Below are positions 16,965 to 25,133 of a stretch of DNA of 51,461 nt, in pieces. Numbering within the stretch: position 1 is the stretch's first letter; each line of letters starts with the position of its first letter. A model generated the notes under the pieces. It was not told the DNA's origin. It saw only the letters and a list, made by a program, of their open reading frames with translations, and ran no database searches. The stretch is from PFJX01 sp964440155. GTDB taxonomy: Bacteria; Pseudomonadota; Gammaproteobacteria; Burkholderiales; Thiobacillaceae. The stretch is taken from the NCBI GenBank assembly GCA_964440155.1, contig CAYTRH010000004.1:1-51461 (forward strand). Direction: 5' to 3'. Position numbers and translations under genes: made by a program.

Positions 16965-17662
16965 TCCTCGTCGCGCGGCGGATTGCCGTCGTACACCAGG
17001 GTTCGGCGCCGCTCCAGATACAGTTCACGCGTGAATTCGTAGGGGTCGATCGCCGCCGCTTCGATCGCGCGCACCGCCTCGAGCAGGTCGGCGCGCCGGC
17101 TGACCACGCGCAGCGCCGTGGCGGCGTTGCGCGCGGGCACGTCGTCATGGCGGCGCACCAGGTCCGTGTATTCGGCGTCGACGTAGTAGCCGATACCGTC
17201 GCGCACGCTGCTCGGCCCCAGCAACGGCAACACCAGATAGGGTCCGGGGCCGACACCCCAGCGCCCCAGGGTCTGGCCGAAATCCTCGTTCTGCTTCTGC
17301 AGCCCCATCTCCGAGGCGACATCGAGCAGGCCGAACAGTCCCAGACTGGAGTTGATGGCCAGGCGCATGAAGTCGCGGCTGCCCTGTTCCAGCTTGAGTT
17401 GCAGGATGTCGTTGGCGAGCACGGTGACGTCGTTCAGGTTGGCGAAGAAGTTGCGCACGCTGGTGCGCGCGAAGCCGGGTACCACGGTTTGGTAACCCTG
17501 TGCCACCGGCTTGAGCAGCAGCCGATCGAGCTCTTCGTTGAACCCGTGGATGGCACGGTTCATCGGTTCCAGCGGATCGCGCGGGTCGCCTTGACTGGCG
17601 CACCCCGTCACCGCAACGGCGCAGAGTAAGGAACAGAGTAGGGTGAGTGGGCGCATGTCCAT
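16961..17662 (-). CDS. mlaA: MlaA (VacJ) outer-membrane lipoprotein
   Basis: The outer-membrane component of the Mla pathway, which removes misplaced phospholipids from the outer leaflet and passes them to periplasmic MlaC. The 233-residue protein has a lipoprotein signal with lipobox VTGC, then DPLEPMNRAIHGFNEELDRLLLKPVAQGY, the family hallmark. Next come the FFANLNDVTVLANDILQLK helices, NEDFGQTLGRWGVGPGPYLVLPLLGPSSVRDG and the closing region. An ATG two codons downstream is an equally good start. No other mla genes are nearby. Confidence 0.95.
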   Translation of the reverse strand: MDMRPLTLLCSLLCAVAVTGCASQGDPRDPLEPMNRAIHGFNEELDRLLLKPVAQGYQTVVPGFARTSVRNFFANLNDVTVLANDILQLKLEQGSRDFMRLAINSSLGLFGLLDVASEMGLQKQNEDFGQTLGRWGVGPGPYLVLPLLGPSSVRDGIGYYVDAEYTDLVRRHDDVPARNAATALRVVSRRADLLEAVRAIEAAAIDPYEFTRELYLERRRTLVYDGNPPRDEE

Positions 17663-17767
17663 GGTGTTGTCCCGGGAAAGGCCGATAACGGCGCGCCCGG
17701 CCGCCTGCTTGAGCGCGTGCTATGTTACGCCGCACGCGTGTCGCGATAAACCCTGTCGAGGCCGCGG

Positions 17768-17797
17768 TTGACCTCACATGCGGCACGCGCCGACAAT
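17768..17797 (+). promoter_or_regulatory. Candidate sigma-70 promoter for the two small genes
   Basis: TTGACC (17768-17773) and GACAAT (17792-17797) are separated by 18 bases. They sit about 30 bases upstream of the ATG at 17826 and just before its GGAGG ribosome binding site at 17816-17820. The -10 is only moderate. Transcription would start near 17804. Confidence 0.45.
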
Positions 17798-17825
17798 GAC
17801 CGGTCACAGCCGTCCGGAGGGCATC

Positions 17826-18110
17826 ATGAGCAACGAAACCGAACTGAGCAAGGAGCAGCAGATCATGCGTGCCATGCGCAAGACGCTGACTTCCATCGTG
17901 CGTGACGCCGCGCCGAGGGACGGCATGCCCAGCCCGTTCACTGCCGAAACGGTCGAGAACATCCGCATGTGTCTGGGTCTGATCGCCGCGCGCGAAGCCG
18001 AGCTGGCCCAGGCGCTGGGCTTGACGCGCAACGAACGCCCGCATTACGCCGACGAGACGCCGGCGGCTCAGCCGCTGCACTTCGTCGCGCCATCGACCAA
18101 ACTGAATTGA
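17826..18110 (+). CDS. Conserved hypothetical protein, 94 aa
   Basis: A small soluble, mostly helical protein with no signal peptide. The N-terminal half reads ELSKEQQIMRAMRKTLTSIV, and a later segment, TAETVENIRMCLGLIAAREAELAQA, looks amphipathic. The last 30 residues appear unstructured. I vaguely associate this pattern with small proteins of unknown function in Proteobacteria but cannot name a family. The start at 17826 is supported by GGAGG six bases upstream; longer alternatives upstream lack a site. Its stop overlaps the next start by one base (TGATG), so the two genes are probably co-translated. Confidence 0.75.
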   Translation: MSNETELSKEQQIMRAMRKTLTSIVRDAAPRDGMPSPFTAETVENIRMCLGLIAAREAELAQALGLTRNERPHYADETPAAQPLHFVAPSTKLN

Positions 18111-18364
18111 TGGCGGAGGCCATCACCGGCCTGATCACCGATACCGAATCCGGCGTCGTCCGCACCGGACCGGTGGTGATCTACAGTCCCAAGGGACGCG
18201 CCCGCCGACGTTTCCCCGAGGGTTGTGTCACGGTGCTCGCCAGTGAAGCCGAGGCGTGCGCGGCCGCCCGGCCGGAGCAGGGTTACTTTGCCGCCATCGC
18301 CTCCGGTCCGTCGCGCTCCTCCGAGGGGTTTCGCCTCTACTACCTGGTGCGCTGGCTGGATTGA
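18110..18364 (+). CDS. Hypothetical protein, 84 aa
   Basis: A small protein I do not recognise. The sequence alternates short beta-like stretches (ITGLITDTESGVVRTGPVVIYS, FRLYYLVRWLD) with an Ala-rich helical middle. There is no signal peptide, membrane helix or metal motif. The start codon shares its first A with the stop of the preceding 94-residue gene. That coupling, together with the absence of a competing frame, is the main support for it being real. It ends 132 bases before the exopolysaccharide locus and is probably not part of it. Confidence 0.6.
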   Translation: MAEAITGLITDTESGVVRTGPVVIYSPKGRARRRFPEGCVTVLASEAEACAAARPEQGYFAAIASGPSRSSEGFRLYYLVRWLD

Positions 18365-18451
18365 GCGCCGGGCGATCCGGCGCGCGGCGAATGCGTGCCC
18401 GGTGCTCTCGGACTCAAGCTTGCGGGAAAAATGCCGTCAACGCCCGTGTGG

Positions 18452-18457
18452 CATAAT
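18452..18457 (+). promoter_or_regulatory. Possible -10 element before the exopolysaccharide locus
   Basis: CATAAT lies 40 bases upstream of the first gene of the XrtA locus, but no convincing -35 sits at the right distance. The 18365-18496 gap contains no sigma-54 element and no copy of the 17-bp palindrome found before the PEP-CTERM gene. Biosynthesis and substrate genes may therefore be controlled differently. Confidence 0.25.
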
Positions 18458-18496
18458 CCACCGCGCTCAAACTGACCTGTAGTGGGGGAATTCGCA

Positions 18497-19105
18497 ATGA
18501 AGAGCTATCTGTTGCCCGCTGTCCTCGCGGGCCTGCTGGCGGGTTGCGCCAGCGGTCCGGTCTATCCGCCCGCGCCCGCCAAGGTGGCGGAGGCCGCCGA
18601 CTGGCACTACCTGCTCGGGCCGGGTGATACGGTCAACGTGTTCGTCTGGGGCAACCCCGAGGTGTCCGGCAGCTTCCCCATCCGGCCCGACGGCAAGATG
18701 ACCATGAATCTGGTCGAGGATCTGCAGGCCAGCGGCAAGACGCCGACACAGCTCGCGCGCGACATCGAGAAGATTCTGGCGCGCTACATCCAGGACCCCA
18801 TCGTCACGGTCATCGTCGGTGGCGGCGTCGGTCCCTACAGCCAGCAGATCAGGGTACTGGGTCAGGCGGCCAAGCCGCAGGCGCTGAACTACCGCGAGCA
18901 CATGTCGCTGGTCGACGTCATGATCGCGGTCGGCGGCATCACCGATTTCGCCGCCGGCAACCGCGCCAGTATCTTGCGCGTGATCGACGGCAAGCCGCAG
19001 CAGTTCGGTGTGCGCCTGGAGGATCTGATCAAGGACGGCGACATATCGGCCAACGTCGACATGCGCCCGGGCGACGTGCTGATCATTCCGGAAAGCTGGT
19101 TCTGA
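18497..19105 (+). CDS. XrtA-locus polysaccharide export lipoprotein (Wza family)
   Basis: A 202-residue outer-membrane polysaccharide export protein. A lipoprotein signal with lipobox LAGC (Cys17) is followed by a poly-export domain: YLLGPGDTVNVFVWGNPEVSG, then PIRPDGKMTMNLVEDLQASG and helices to YIQDPIVTVIV. A SLBB-like domain follows (QIRVLGQAAKPQALNY, MSLVDVMIAVGGITDFAAGN). It is shorter than Wza, as expected for the PEP-CTERM-locus subfamily. The start has GGGGGA eight bases upstream. It opens the 14-gene locus and should form the outer-membrane channel with the beta-barrel protein at 21670. Confidence 0.92.
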   Translation: MKSYLLPAVLAGLLAGCASGPVYPPAPAKVAEAADWHYLLGPGDTVNVFVWGNPEVSGSFPIRPDGKMTMNLVEDLQASGKTPTQLARDIEKILARYIQDPIVTVIVGGGVGPYSQQIRVLGQAAKPQALNYREHMSLVDVMIAVGGITDFAAGNRASILRVIDGKPQQFGVRLEDLIKDGDISANVDMRPGDVLIIPESWF

Positions 19106-19151
19106 TGTTCATGGGCGGGCGGCACCGTTCCGTCCGCATGGAGAAGCCGGA

Positions 19152-20690
19152 ATGAACGAGTCGTTGGAACAGGTATTCGCCATCCTGCGCGCCGTCTGGC
19201 GCCGGCGTCTGATGGTCCTGCTGGTAGCGTGGGGTGTCGCGGCCGTGGGTTGGGCCTGGGTCTACAAGCTGGAGAACCAGTACCGCGCCAGCGCACGGGT
19301 CTATGTCGACACGCAGTCGCTGTTGCAGCCGCTGCTGTCCGGCCTGGCGGTGCAGCCCAACCTGGCGCAACAGGTGTCGATGATGACGCGCACGCTGGTC
19401 AGCCGTCCCAACATCGAGAAGGTCGCGCGCATGACCGACCTCGACCTGCGCGCGAAGACACCGCAGCAGCAGGAGGACTTGTACAACGAGTTGACTAAGC
19501 GCATCTCGTTGAGCGGTACCGACCGCGAGAACCTCTACACCATCGGTTTCGAGCATTCCAACCCGGATCTGGCACGTCGTGTGGTGCAGGCCTTGCTTAC
19601 CATCTTCACCGAGAGCAGCCTGGGTACCGCGCGCCGCGACCTGTCGCAAAGCCAGAAATTCATCGACGACCAGCTCAAGGCCTACGAGGCCAAGCTGCAC
19701 GAGAAGGAGCGCGAGCTGGAGGAGTTCAAGCGCCGCAACGTCGGCAACATGCCCGGCCAGGGCGGCGCGTTCTACACCCGTCTGAGCGAGACCGACCTGG
19801 CGATCGAGCAGACGCGCATGCAGATCGACGAACTCGACAACCGCAAGCGCCAGTTGCGCCAGCAATTGGAAGACCAGGAGGAGACGCTGACCGGACCGGC
19901 GCCGGTCACGGTCAACACCAGCGCAATCGACGCCCGCATCGCCGCGTTGCAGACTCAGTTGGACAACCTGCGCCTGCGTTACACCGACCGCCATCCGGAA
20001 ATGCAGCGTGTCACGCAACTCATCGAGCGCCTGCAGGAACAGAAACGTCAGGAGGAGGATGCTGCACGTGCCCGGCCGCAGGAGACGCTCAAGGCGCAGA
20101 ACCCGATCTATCAGCAGTTGTCCATCGCCATCGCCGAGGCCGACGCCAATCTCGCCTCGCTGCGCGCCCGTCTGGCCCAGTTGCAGTCCAGGCGTGCGGA
20201 GCTGTTCCAGTCCATCGACCGCATTCCGCAGCTCGAAGCCGAATATACGCAGATGATGCGTGACTACGATGTCTACAAGGCCAACTATGCGGAATTCCTG
20301 AAACGACGCGAGACCGCGGCGATTTCCGGCGATGTCGAGAGCAAGACCGACGTGGTCGATTTCCGCGTCATCGATCCGCCGCGCGTGCCCAAGGAGCCGG
20401 TATGGCCCAACCGGCCGCTGCTGGTGACCGCCGTGCCGTTGGGCGGCCTGGGCGCGGGTTTCGCTCTGGCGTTCCTGCTGACACAGTTGCGCCCGACCGT
20501 GGAGAGCCGTCGGCAGTTGCGCGAACTGACCGACTATCCGCTGCTCGGCATGGTCACGCGCATCGATACCGACCGTGAGCGGCGGCGGGCGCGCCGGCTC
20601 AACCTATTGTTCGCCGGCGCGGCGCTGGCGTTGCTCGGTGCCTATCTGGTGCAGTTGATCTATTACCTCGTATTTTCCCCGGCCGCGTAG
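19152..20690 (+). CDS. XrtA-locus polysaccharide chain-length determinant (GNVR/Wzz family)
   Basis: A 512-residue inner-membrane protein with a Wzz-type N-terminal helix (LMVLLVAWGVAAVGWAWVY), a long periplasmic coiled-coil region and a second membrane segment near residue 420 (LLVTAVPLGGLGAGFALAFLL). A third hydrophobic stretch lies close to the C terminus. The length and the LRLRYTDRHPEMQRV segment fit the PEP-CTERM-locus chain-length family. It lacks a kinase domain, which is supplied by the next gene. It should set polymer length and couple export to the autokinase. Confidence 0.92.
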   Translation: MNESLEQVFAILRAVWRRRLMVLLVAWGVAAVGWAWVYKLENQYRASARVYVDTQSLLQPLLSGLAVQPNLAQQVSMMTRTLVSRPNIEKVARMTDLDLRAKTPQQQEDLYNELTKRISLSGTDRENLYTIGFEHSNPDLARRVVQALLTIFTESSLGTARRDLSQSQKFIDDQLKAYEAKLHEKERELEEFKRRNVGNMPGQGGAFYTRLSETDLAIEQTRMQIDELDNRKRQLRQQLEDQEETLTGPAPVTVNTSAIDARIAALQTQLDNLRLRYTDRHPEMQRVTQLIERLQEQKRQEEDAARARPQETLKAQNPIYQQLSIAIAEADANLASLRARLAQLQSRRAELFQSIDRIPQLEAEYTQMMRDYDVYKANYAEFLKRRETAAISGDVESKTDVVDFRVIDPPRVPKEPVWPNRPLLVTAVPLGGLGAGFALAFLLTQLRPTVESRRQLRELTDYPLLGMVTRIDTDRERRRARRLNLLFAGAALALLGAYLVQLIYYLVFSPAA

Positions 20691-20705
20691 GAAAGGACGA
20701 ACGCC

Positions 20706-21695
20706 ATGAGCATCATCGAACGCGCCGCGGGCAAGCTCGGCAAACCGGCGCAGACGCCGCCCCCGGCGCCCCAGGGGGTGACCGATCGCGAGGAAGGGCG
20801 CCTGATCGAAGCGGCCATCGAACGCGCTGAAGCGTCGTTCGAGCTTTCTGCGCGCACTCAGCGGCGCGCGCCCGCCCCAGCGACGATGGACGAAGATGGC
20901 CCGGCGACCATCGTCGGCAGCCAGCAGGGAGCGGTGGACCTGGATCGGCTGCGCCAAATGGGCGCGCTCACGCCTGATGCAGGGCGCAGCAAGCTGGCCG
21001 AGGAGTACCGGCTGATCAAGCGTCCGTTGCTGGTGAACGCATTTGGCCACGGCAACGCCGCGCCGATCGAGAACGGCAACCTGATCATGGTGACCAGCTC
21101 GCTGCCGGGCGAGGGCAAGTCTTTCACCGCCATCAATCTGGCGATCAGCATGGCGACCGAACTGGAAAATACGGTGCTGCTGATTGATGCCGACGTCGCC
21201 AAGTCGTCGATCATGCGCTATCTCGGCCTGCGTGCCGAGAAAGGCTTGCTGGACGTGCTGCGCGATCCGTCGCTGCAATTGCCCGACGTGCTGATCAAGA
21301 CCGACATCGCCAAGCTCACCGTGTTGCCGGCGGGCCAGAGCTTCGCGCACGCCACCGAACTGCTGGCGAGTTCGGCGATGCGCAATTTCGTGCGCGACAT
21401 CGCCACGCGCTATCACGACCGCATCATCATTTTCGATTGCCCGCCGCTGCTCGCCACCAGCGAGGCCTCCGTGCTCGCCACCTACATGGGGCAGATCGTG
21501 TTCGTGGTGGAAGCGGAGCGTACGCCGCAGGAAGCGATCCGCGATGCGCTCGCGCACATCGGGGATTGCGAACACGTCGGACTGCTGCTCAACAAGGCGC
21601 CGGCACGTTCGATCGGCGGCGACTATTACGGCTATGGCTATGGCTATGGCTACGGTGGGTATGGCGGGTATGGCGAGCAGAAGAAACCGCAGTAG
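20706..21695 (+). CDS. XrtA-locus tyrosine autokinase (BY-kinase)
   Basis: A 329-residue cytoplasmic ATPase of the CpsD/Wzc-C class that should phosphorylate its own C-terminal tyrosines and control polymer assembly with the preceding chain-length protein. Walker A is SSLPGEGKSFTAINLA near residue 132, Walker A' is LLIDADVAKSS and Walker B is IIIFDCPPLL. The C terminus is a Gly/Tyr cluster with eight tyrosines before EQKKPQ, encoded by a short tandem DNA repeat. An N-terminal region of about 60 residues is variable. The next gene starts inside this one. Confidence 0.93.
   Translation: MSIIERAAGKLGKPAQTPPPAPQGVTDREEGRLIEAAIERAEASFELSARTQRRAPAPATMDEDGPATIVGSQQGAVDLDRLRQMGALTPDAGRSKLAEEYRLIKRPLLVNAFGHGNAAPIENGNLIMVTSSLPGEGKSFTAINLAISMATELENTVLLIDADVAKSSIMRYLGLRAEKGLLDVLRDPSLQLPDVLIKTDIAKLTVLPAGQSFAHATELLASSAMRNFVRDIATRYHDRIIIFDCPPLLATSEASVLATYMGQIVFVVEAERTPQEAIRDALAHIGDCEHVGLLLNKAPARSIGGDYYGYGYGYGYGGYGGYGEQKKPQ
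21630..21675 (+). repeat. GGCTAT-type tandem repeat encoding the Tyr/Gly tail
   Basis: Three GGCTAT units and one GGCTAC (21630-21653) are followed by GGT GGG TAT GGC GGG TAT GGC. The repeat encodes the autophosphorylation tail of the tyrosine kinase. In another frame it contains the ATG (21670) that begins the beta-barrel gene. Gain or loss of units would change tail length in frame. Confidence 0.85.
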
Positions 21696-23220
21696 CCGAG
21701 CCCTGCTGCTGCTGGGACTGGCCTGTCCTCTGGCGTCGGTGGCCGGGGATTGGCGCTTTTCCCCCGGGCTGACGCTGTCACAGCGCTATTCCGACAACGT
21801 CAATCTGGACGTCAAGGGGGCGGAACGCAGCGAATGGATCACCGAGCTGACGCCCGGCTTCACGCTCGCGCGCCAGGGCGGACGCCTGAAGGCGAATTTG
21901 GATTACGGCCTGCAGGGCCTCTACTACGCCGATGAGCAGGCGGGCAAGCAGGCGCGTCATCGGCTCAACGGGCGCCTGATCGCGGAACTGGTCGAAGACC
22001 GCTTCTTCGTCGATGCCAGTGCGCGGGTGTCGAACGAGGTCAACGCGCTCAGCGGCGGCATCGGTGTCGGTGACGCCGTTGGTATCGGCAACACCAGCCG
22101 GGTTGCCTCCTACTCGCTGTCGCCTTACCTCAAGCACCGTTTCGGTTCAGTCGCTTCGCTCGAAGCACGGCTGACGTTGGACGGGGTCTTGACCCAGGAT
22201 GCCGCGGTCAGCAATGCCAACAGCACTCGCTACCAGCTCCGGGCGACCAGCGGTACGGCGCAATGGCCGCTATCCTGGTCGCTGGACGTCAATCACACCG
22301 ACACCGACAACGACGCTACCGCCAACAGTTCGGATACCCGCTTCACCGCCAGTGCGCGTTACGCTCTGAGCCCGCGTTATGGCTTGGTCGCACAGGCCGG
22401 CAAGGAGGAGCATGATTTCTCCGGGGTGGGGCCGAACACGGCCGAGCACACTTATTACGGCCTGGGCGCCTACTATCAGCCGGGCCGCCGCTTCGCGGTC
22501 GACGTCCTGTTCAACTATTCCGAGGCGGGCAATTTCGTCAGTGCCAAGACGATGCTGCGTCCGACCCTGCGCACCACCCTGAATGCCTCGACCACCCGCC
22601 GTGCCTATGGGCGCAGCAACAGTCTGAACCTGGCGCATCGCACGCGGCACAGTAACTGGAGCCTGCGTTATCAGGATGATCTGACCACTTCGCAGCGCCA
22701 GTATCTGACCCTGACCGGCTTCTATCTGTGCCAGGGTGCGGACGGCACCGTAACGCTGCAGCAGCACCCGGTCGGCTTGCAGCCGGCCGATTGCGTGCTG
22801 GTCGGCGGCACGGGAACCCTGGTACAGGGCAACGACACCTATGTGTCCAAGAGCCTGGTCGGCGCCGTCAGCTATTCCCTGCGCCGTAATACCTGGACGC
22901 TGAGCCTTTACGACAACCGGCGGGAATTCCAGCTCGGCGGCAATGATGAAACCACGCGAGGCGTACAGGCATCGTGGAGCCTGCGCCCGGCGCCGCGCAC
23001 CAATCTGGTGTTGTCGGGCGGATTTTCGCGTCACGAGTACGGCAGCGGCGGCGCGCAGCGGGAGGACGATCTGTGGAACGTGACGCTGACCGCCACCCGC
23101 CAGTTCCAGCCCAAGGTGAGCGGCAGTGTCGAGCTGCGCCGGCAGGAGCGCGAATCCAAAGCGGCGGGGGCTGATTACGCCGAGAACTCCATCGCTGCGC
23201 GTGTCAACATGAGCTTCTGA
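21670..23220 (+). CDS. XrtA-locus outer-membrane beta-barrel protein
   Basis: A 516-residue exported protein. A signal peptide (RALLLLGLACPLASVAG) precedes repeated alternating amphipathic strands ending in Phe, the pattern of an outer-membrane barrel. The N-terminal LSQRYSDNVNL motif and size match the putative barrel of PEP-CTERM polysaccharide loci. The start is uncertain: ATGs at 21661 and 21670 both lie within the kinase gene's tandem repeat, and I prefer 21670. The gene overlaps the kinase by 26 bases. It is the likely outer-membrane exit for the polymer, working with the export lipoprotein. Confidence 0.85.
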   Translation: MASRRNRSSRALLLLGLACPLASVAGDWRFSPGLTLSQRYSDNVNLDVKGAERSEWITELTPGFTLARQGGRLKANLDYGLQGLYYADEQAGKQARHRLNGRLIAELVEDRFFVDASARVSNEVNALSGGIGVGDAVGIGNTSRVASYSLSPYLKHRFGSVASLEARLTLDGVLTQDAAVSNANSTRYQLRATSGTAQWPLSWSLDVNHTDTDNDATANSSDTRFTASARYALSPRYGLVAQAGKEEHDFSGVGPNTAEHTYYGLGAYYQPGRRFAVDVLFNYSEAGNFVSAKTMLRPTLRTTLNASTTRRAYGRSNSLNLAHRTRHSNWSLRYQDDLTTSQRQYLTLTGFYLCQGADGTVTLQQHPVGLQPADCVLVGGTGTLVQGNDTYVSKSLVGAVSYSLRRNTWTLSLYDNRREFQLGGNDETTRGVQASWSLRPAPRTNLVLSGGFSRHEYGSGGAQREDDLWNVTLTATRQFQPKVSGSVELRRQERESKAAGADYAENSIAARVNMSF

Positions 23221-23222
23221 CG

Positions 23223-24236
23223 ATGTACGAAAACTACTACCAACTGCGCGACAAGCCGTTCCAGCTCAATCCCGACCCGCGCTTCTTTTTCGCCAGCAAA
23301 GGGCACAAGCGTGCCTTCGCCTATCTCGAGTACGGCTTGTCGCTGGGCGAGGGCTTCATCGTCATCACCGGTGACGTCGGCGCCGGCAAGACCCTGCTGG
23401 TCAAGAGCCTGCTGAAGAAGCTGGAGAACGGCAGCTATCTGATCGGTCAACTGGTGAGCACGCAGCTCGACGCCGACGACACGCTGCGCAGCGTCGCCGC
23501 CTCGTTCGGACTGCAGGCCGAGGGCTTGACCAAGTCCGCGCTGCTCAAGAGCCTGGAGGACTACCTGCGTCTGGCCGTGCGTCAGAACCGGCGACCGCTG
23601 CTGATCGTCGACGAGGCGCAGAACCTGGACCCGCGCGCGGTCGAGGAACTGCGCATGCTGTCCAACTTCCATGAGGGCGACAAGCCGCTGTTGCAAAGCT
23701 TCTTGCTCGGCCAGCCGGAGTTCCGCGACACCTTGCAGAGTCCGGAAATGCTGCAACTGCGGCAACGCGTCATCGCCTCTTACCATCTCGGCCCGCTGGA
23801 CCGCGCGGAGACCATCCAGTACATCCTGCATCGCCTCAACACCGCGGGCTGGCAGGGCAATCCCAGCTTCTCCGAGGATGCCTTCGACCTCATCCATCAG
23901 TTTTCCGGGGGCGTGCCGCGCCGCATCAACACCCTGTGCGACCGCCTGTTGCTGTTCGGTTTCCTGGAAGAGCGCACTCAGCTCGATTCCGCGGCCGTGC
24001 AGGAAGTGATCAGCGACATGCGTCAGGAGGTGCATCATCAGGCGCCAACCGGCATGTCGGCTGTGCAGCCGCTGGCGTCCGCGCGTGTGGCACCTGCTGC
24101 CGTATCCGGCGCGATGCTGGCCGTTCCCGAGGAAATCGATCTGCGCTTGGCCGCCATCGAGCGCTCGATGAACCGCCTGATCCCGCTGGTGCGCAAGGTG
24201 CTGTACACCGTGACTGCCGGTCGGGAGGCGGAATGA
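23223..24236 (+). CDS. XrtA-locus AAA ATPase (ExeA/GspA-like)
   Basis: A 337-residue ATPase of the general-secretion ExeA type, in the form typical of PEP-CTERM loci. It opens with MYENYYQLRDKPFQLNPDPRF. Walker A GDVGAGKT lies at residues 50-57 and Walker B LLIVDEAQNL near 126. Sensor segments (LLGQPEFR, LRQRVIASYHLGPLD, SGGVPRRINTLCDRLLL) follow. The C-terminal 80 residues are a low-complexity linker plus a short helix. There is no membrane helix. It starts two bases after the barrel gene's stop. Its precise job in export is not known for the family. Confidence 0.92.
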   Translation: MYENYYQLRDKPFQLNPDPRFFFASKGHKRAFAYLEYGLSLGEGFIVITGDVGAGKTLLVKSLLKKLENGSYLIGQLVSTQLDADDTLRSVAASFGLQAEGLTKSALLKSLEDYLRLAVRQNRRPLLIVDEAQNLDPRAVEELRMLSNFHEGDKPLLQSFLLGQPEFRDTLQSPEMLQLRQRVIASYHLGPLDRAETIQYILHRLNTAGWQGNPSFSEDAFDLIHQFSGGVPRRINTLCDRLLLFGFLEERTQLDSAAVQEVISDMRQEVHHQAPTGMSAVQPLASARVAPAAVSGAMLAVPEEIDLRLAAIERSMNRLIPLVRKVLYTVTAGREAE

Positions 24237-24278
24237 GCGCGATACCGCGCGTCCCGTGTTGCGCCCGTGGGGCCGCTC

Positions 24279-25133
24279 ATGCCTGAGCCGCTGCCGGCCA
24301 GCGTGATGAGCGTCGACGTGGAGGATTATTTCCAGGTCGGCGCTTTCGAGCACACCATCGCGCCTGCCGACTGGTCCAAGTGGCCATGTCGGGTCGAAGC
24401 CAACATCGAGCGCATACTCGCGCTGTTCGAGCGGCATCGGGTCAAGGCCACGTTCTTCACGCTGGGCTGGATCGCCGAGCGCCACCCCGGCGTGGTGCGC
24501 GCCATCGCCGCCGCCGGCCACGAGTTGGCCAGCCACGGTTACGGTCACCAGCGCGCCAACGTGTTGAGCCGCGCCGAGTTCCATGCCGATGTCGCGCGCG
24601 CCAAAGGCGTGCTGGAAGACCTCGCCGGCGTGGCCGTCGCGGGTTACCGGGCGCCGAGTTTCTCCATCGGTCGGGACAATCTGTGGGCGCTCGACGTGCT
24701 GGCCGAGACCGGGCACCGCTACAGCTCCAGCATCTACCCCATCGCCCACGACCATTACGGCATGCCGGAGGCGCCGCGACACCCGTACCGTCCCAGCGCC
24801 TGTCCGCAACTGCTGGAGATGCCACCCACCACGGTGCGCTGGCGCGGACGCAATCTGCCGGCGGCGGGCGGCGGCTATTTCCGCCTGTTGCCCTACGCTG
24901 CGTCGCGCTGGCTGTTGGCGCGTTTCCTGCGTGAGGAGGGCCGGCCGGCGATGTTCTATTTCCATCCGTGGGAGATCGACCCGGCGCAGCCGCGCGTGCC
25001 CGGCGCGCCGATGAAGAGCCGGCTACGCCACTACGTCAATCTGCAACAAATGGAAGCCAAGCTGGACAGATTGTGCGCGGATTTCCGCTGGGACCGCGCC
25101 GACCGGATACACGCCACGCTACTGGATTCATGA
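24279..25133 (+). CDS. XrtA-locus polysaccharide deacetylase
   Basis: A 284-residue NodB-fold deacetylase of the PEP-CTERM-locus subfamily, expected to remove N-acetyl groups from the polymer or its precursor. MSVDVEDYFQ carries the catalytic Asp and metal-binding Asp. HELASHGYGHQ supplies the metal histidines, YRAPSFS the third motif and FYFHPWEID the C-terminal His. No signal peptide is seen, so it probably acts in the cytoplasm. The start could be the ATG at 24279, a GTG at 24267 or the ATG of MSVDVED. A 17-codon frame (24233-24286) overlaps both neighbours and may couple translation. Confidence 0.9.
   Translation: MPEPLPASVMSVDVEDYFQVGAFEHTIAPADWSKWPCRVEANIERILALFERHRVKATFFTLGWIAERHPGVVRAIAAAGHELASHGYGHQRANVLSRAEFHADVARAKGVLEDLAGVAVAGYRAPSFSIGRDNLWALDVLAETGHRYSSSIYPIAHDHYGMPEAPRHPYRPSACPQLLEMPPTTVRWRGRNLPAAGGGYFRLLPYAASRWLLARFLREEGRPAMFYFHPWEIDPAQPRVPGAPMKSRLRHYVNLQQMEAKLDRLCADFRWDRADRIHATLLDS

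Noticed and set aside
17780..17797. GGCACGCGCC before the 94-residue gene, resembling the PEP-CTERM -24 region
   Set aside because: It continues as GACAA, lacking the -12 GC; the sigma-70 reading is better.
18450..18466. TGGCAT near the start of the XrtA locus as a sigma-54 element
   Set aside because: The -12 half does not match at the required spacing.
24233..24286. 17-codon ORF between the ATPase and deacetylase genes
   Set aside because: It overlaps both neighbours and has no similarity; at most it couples translation.
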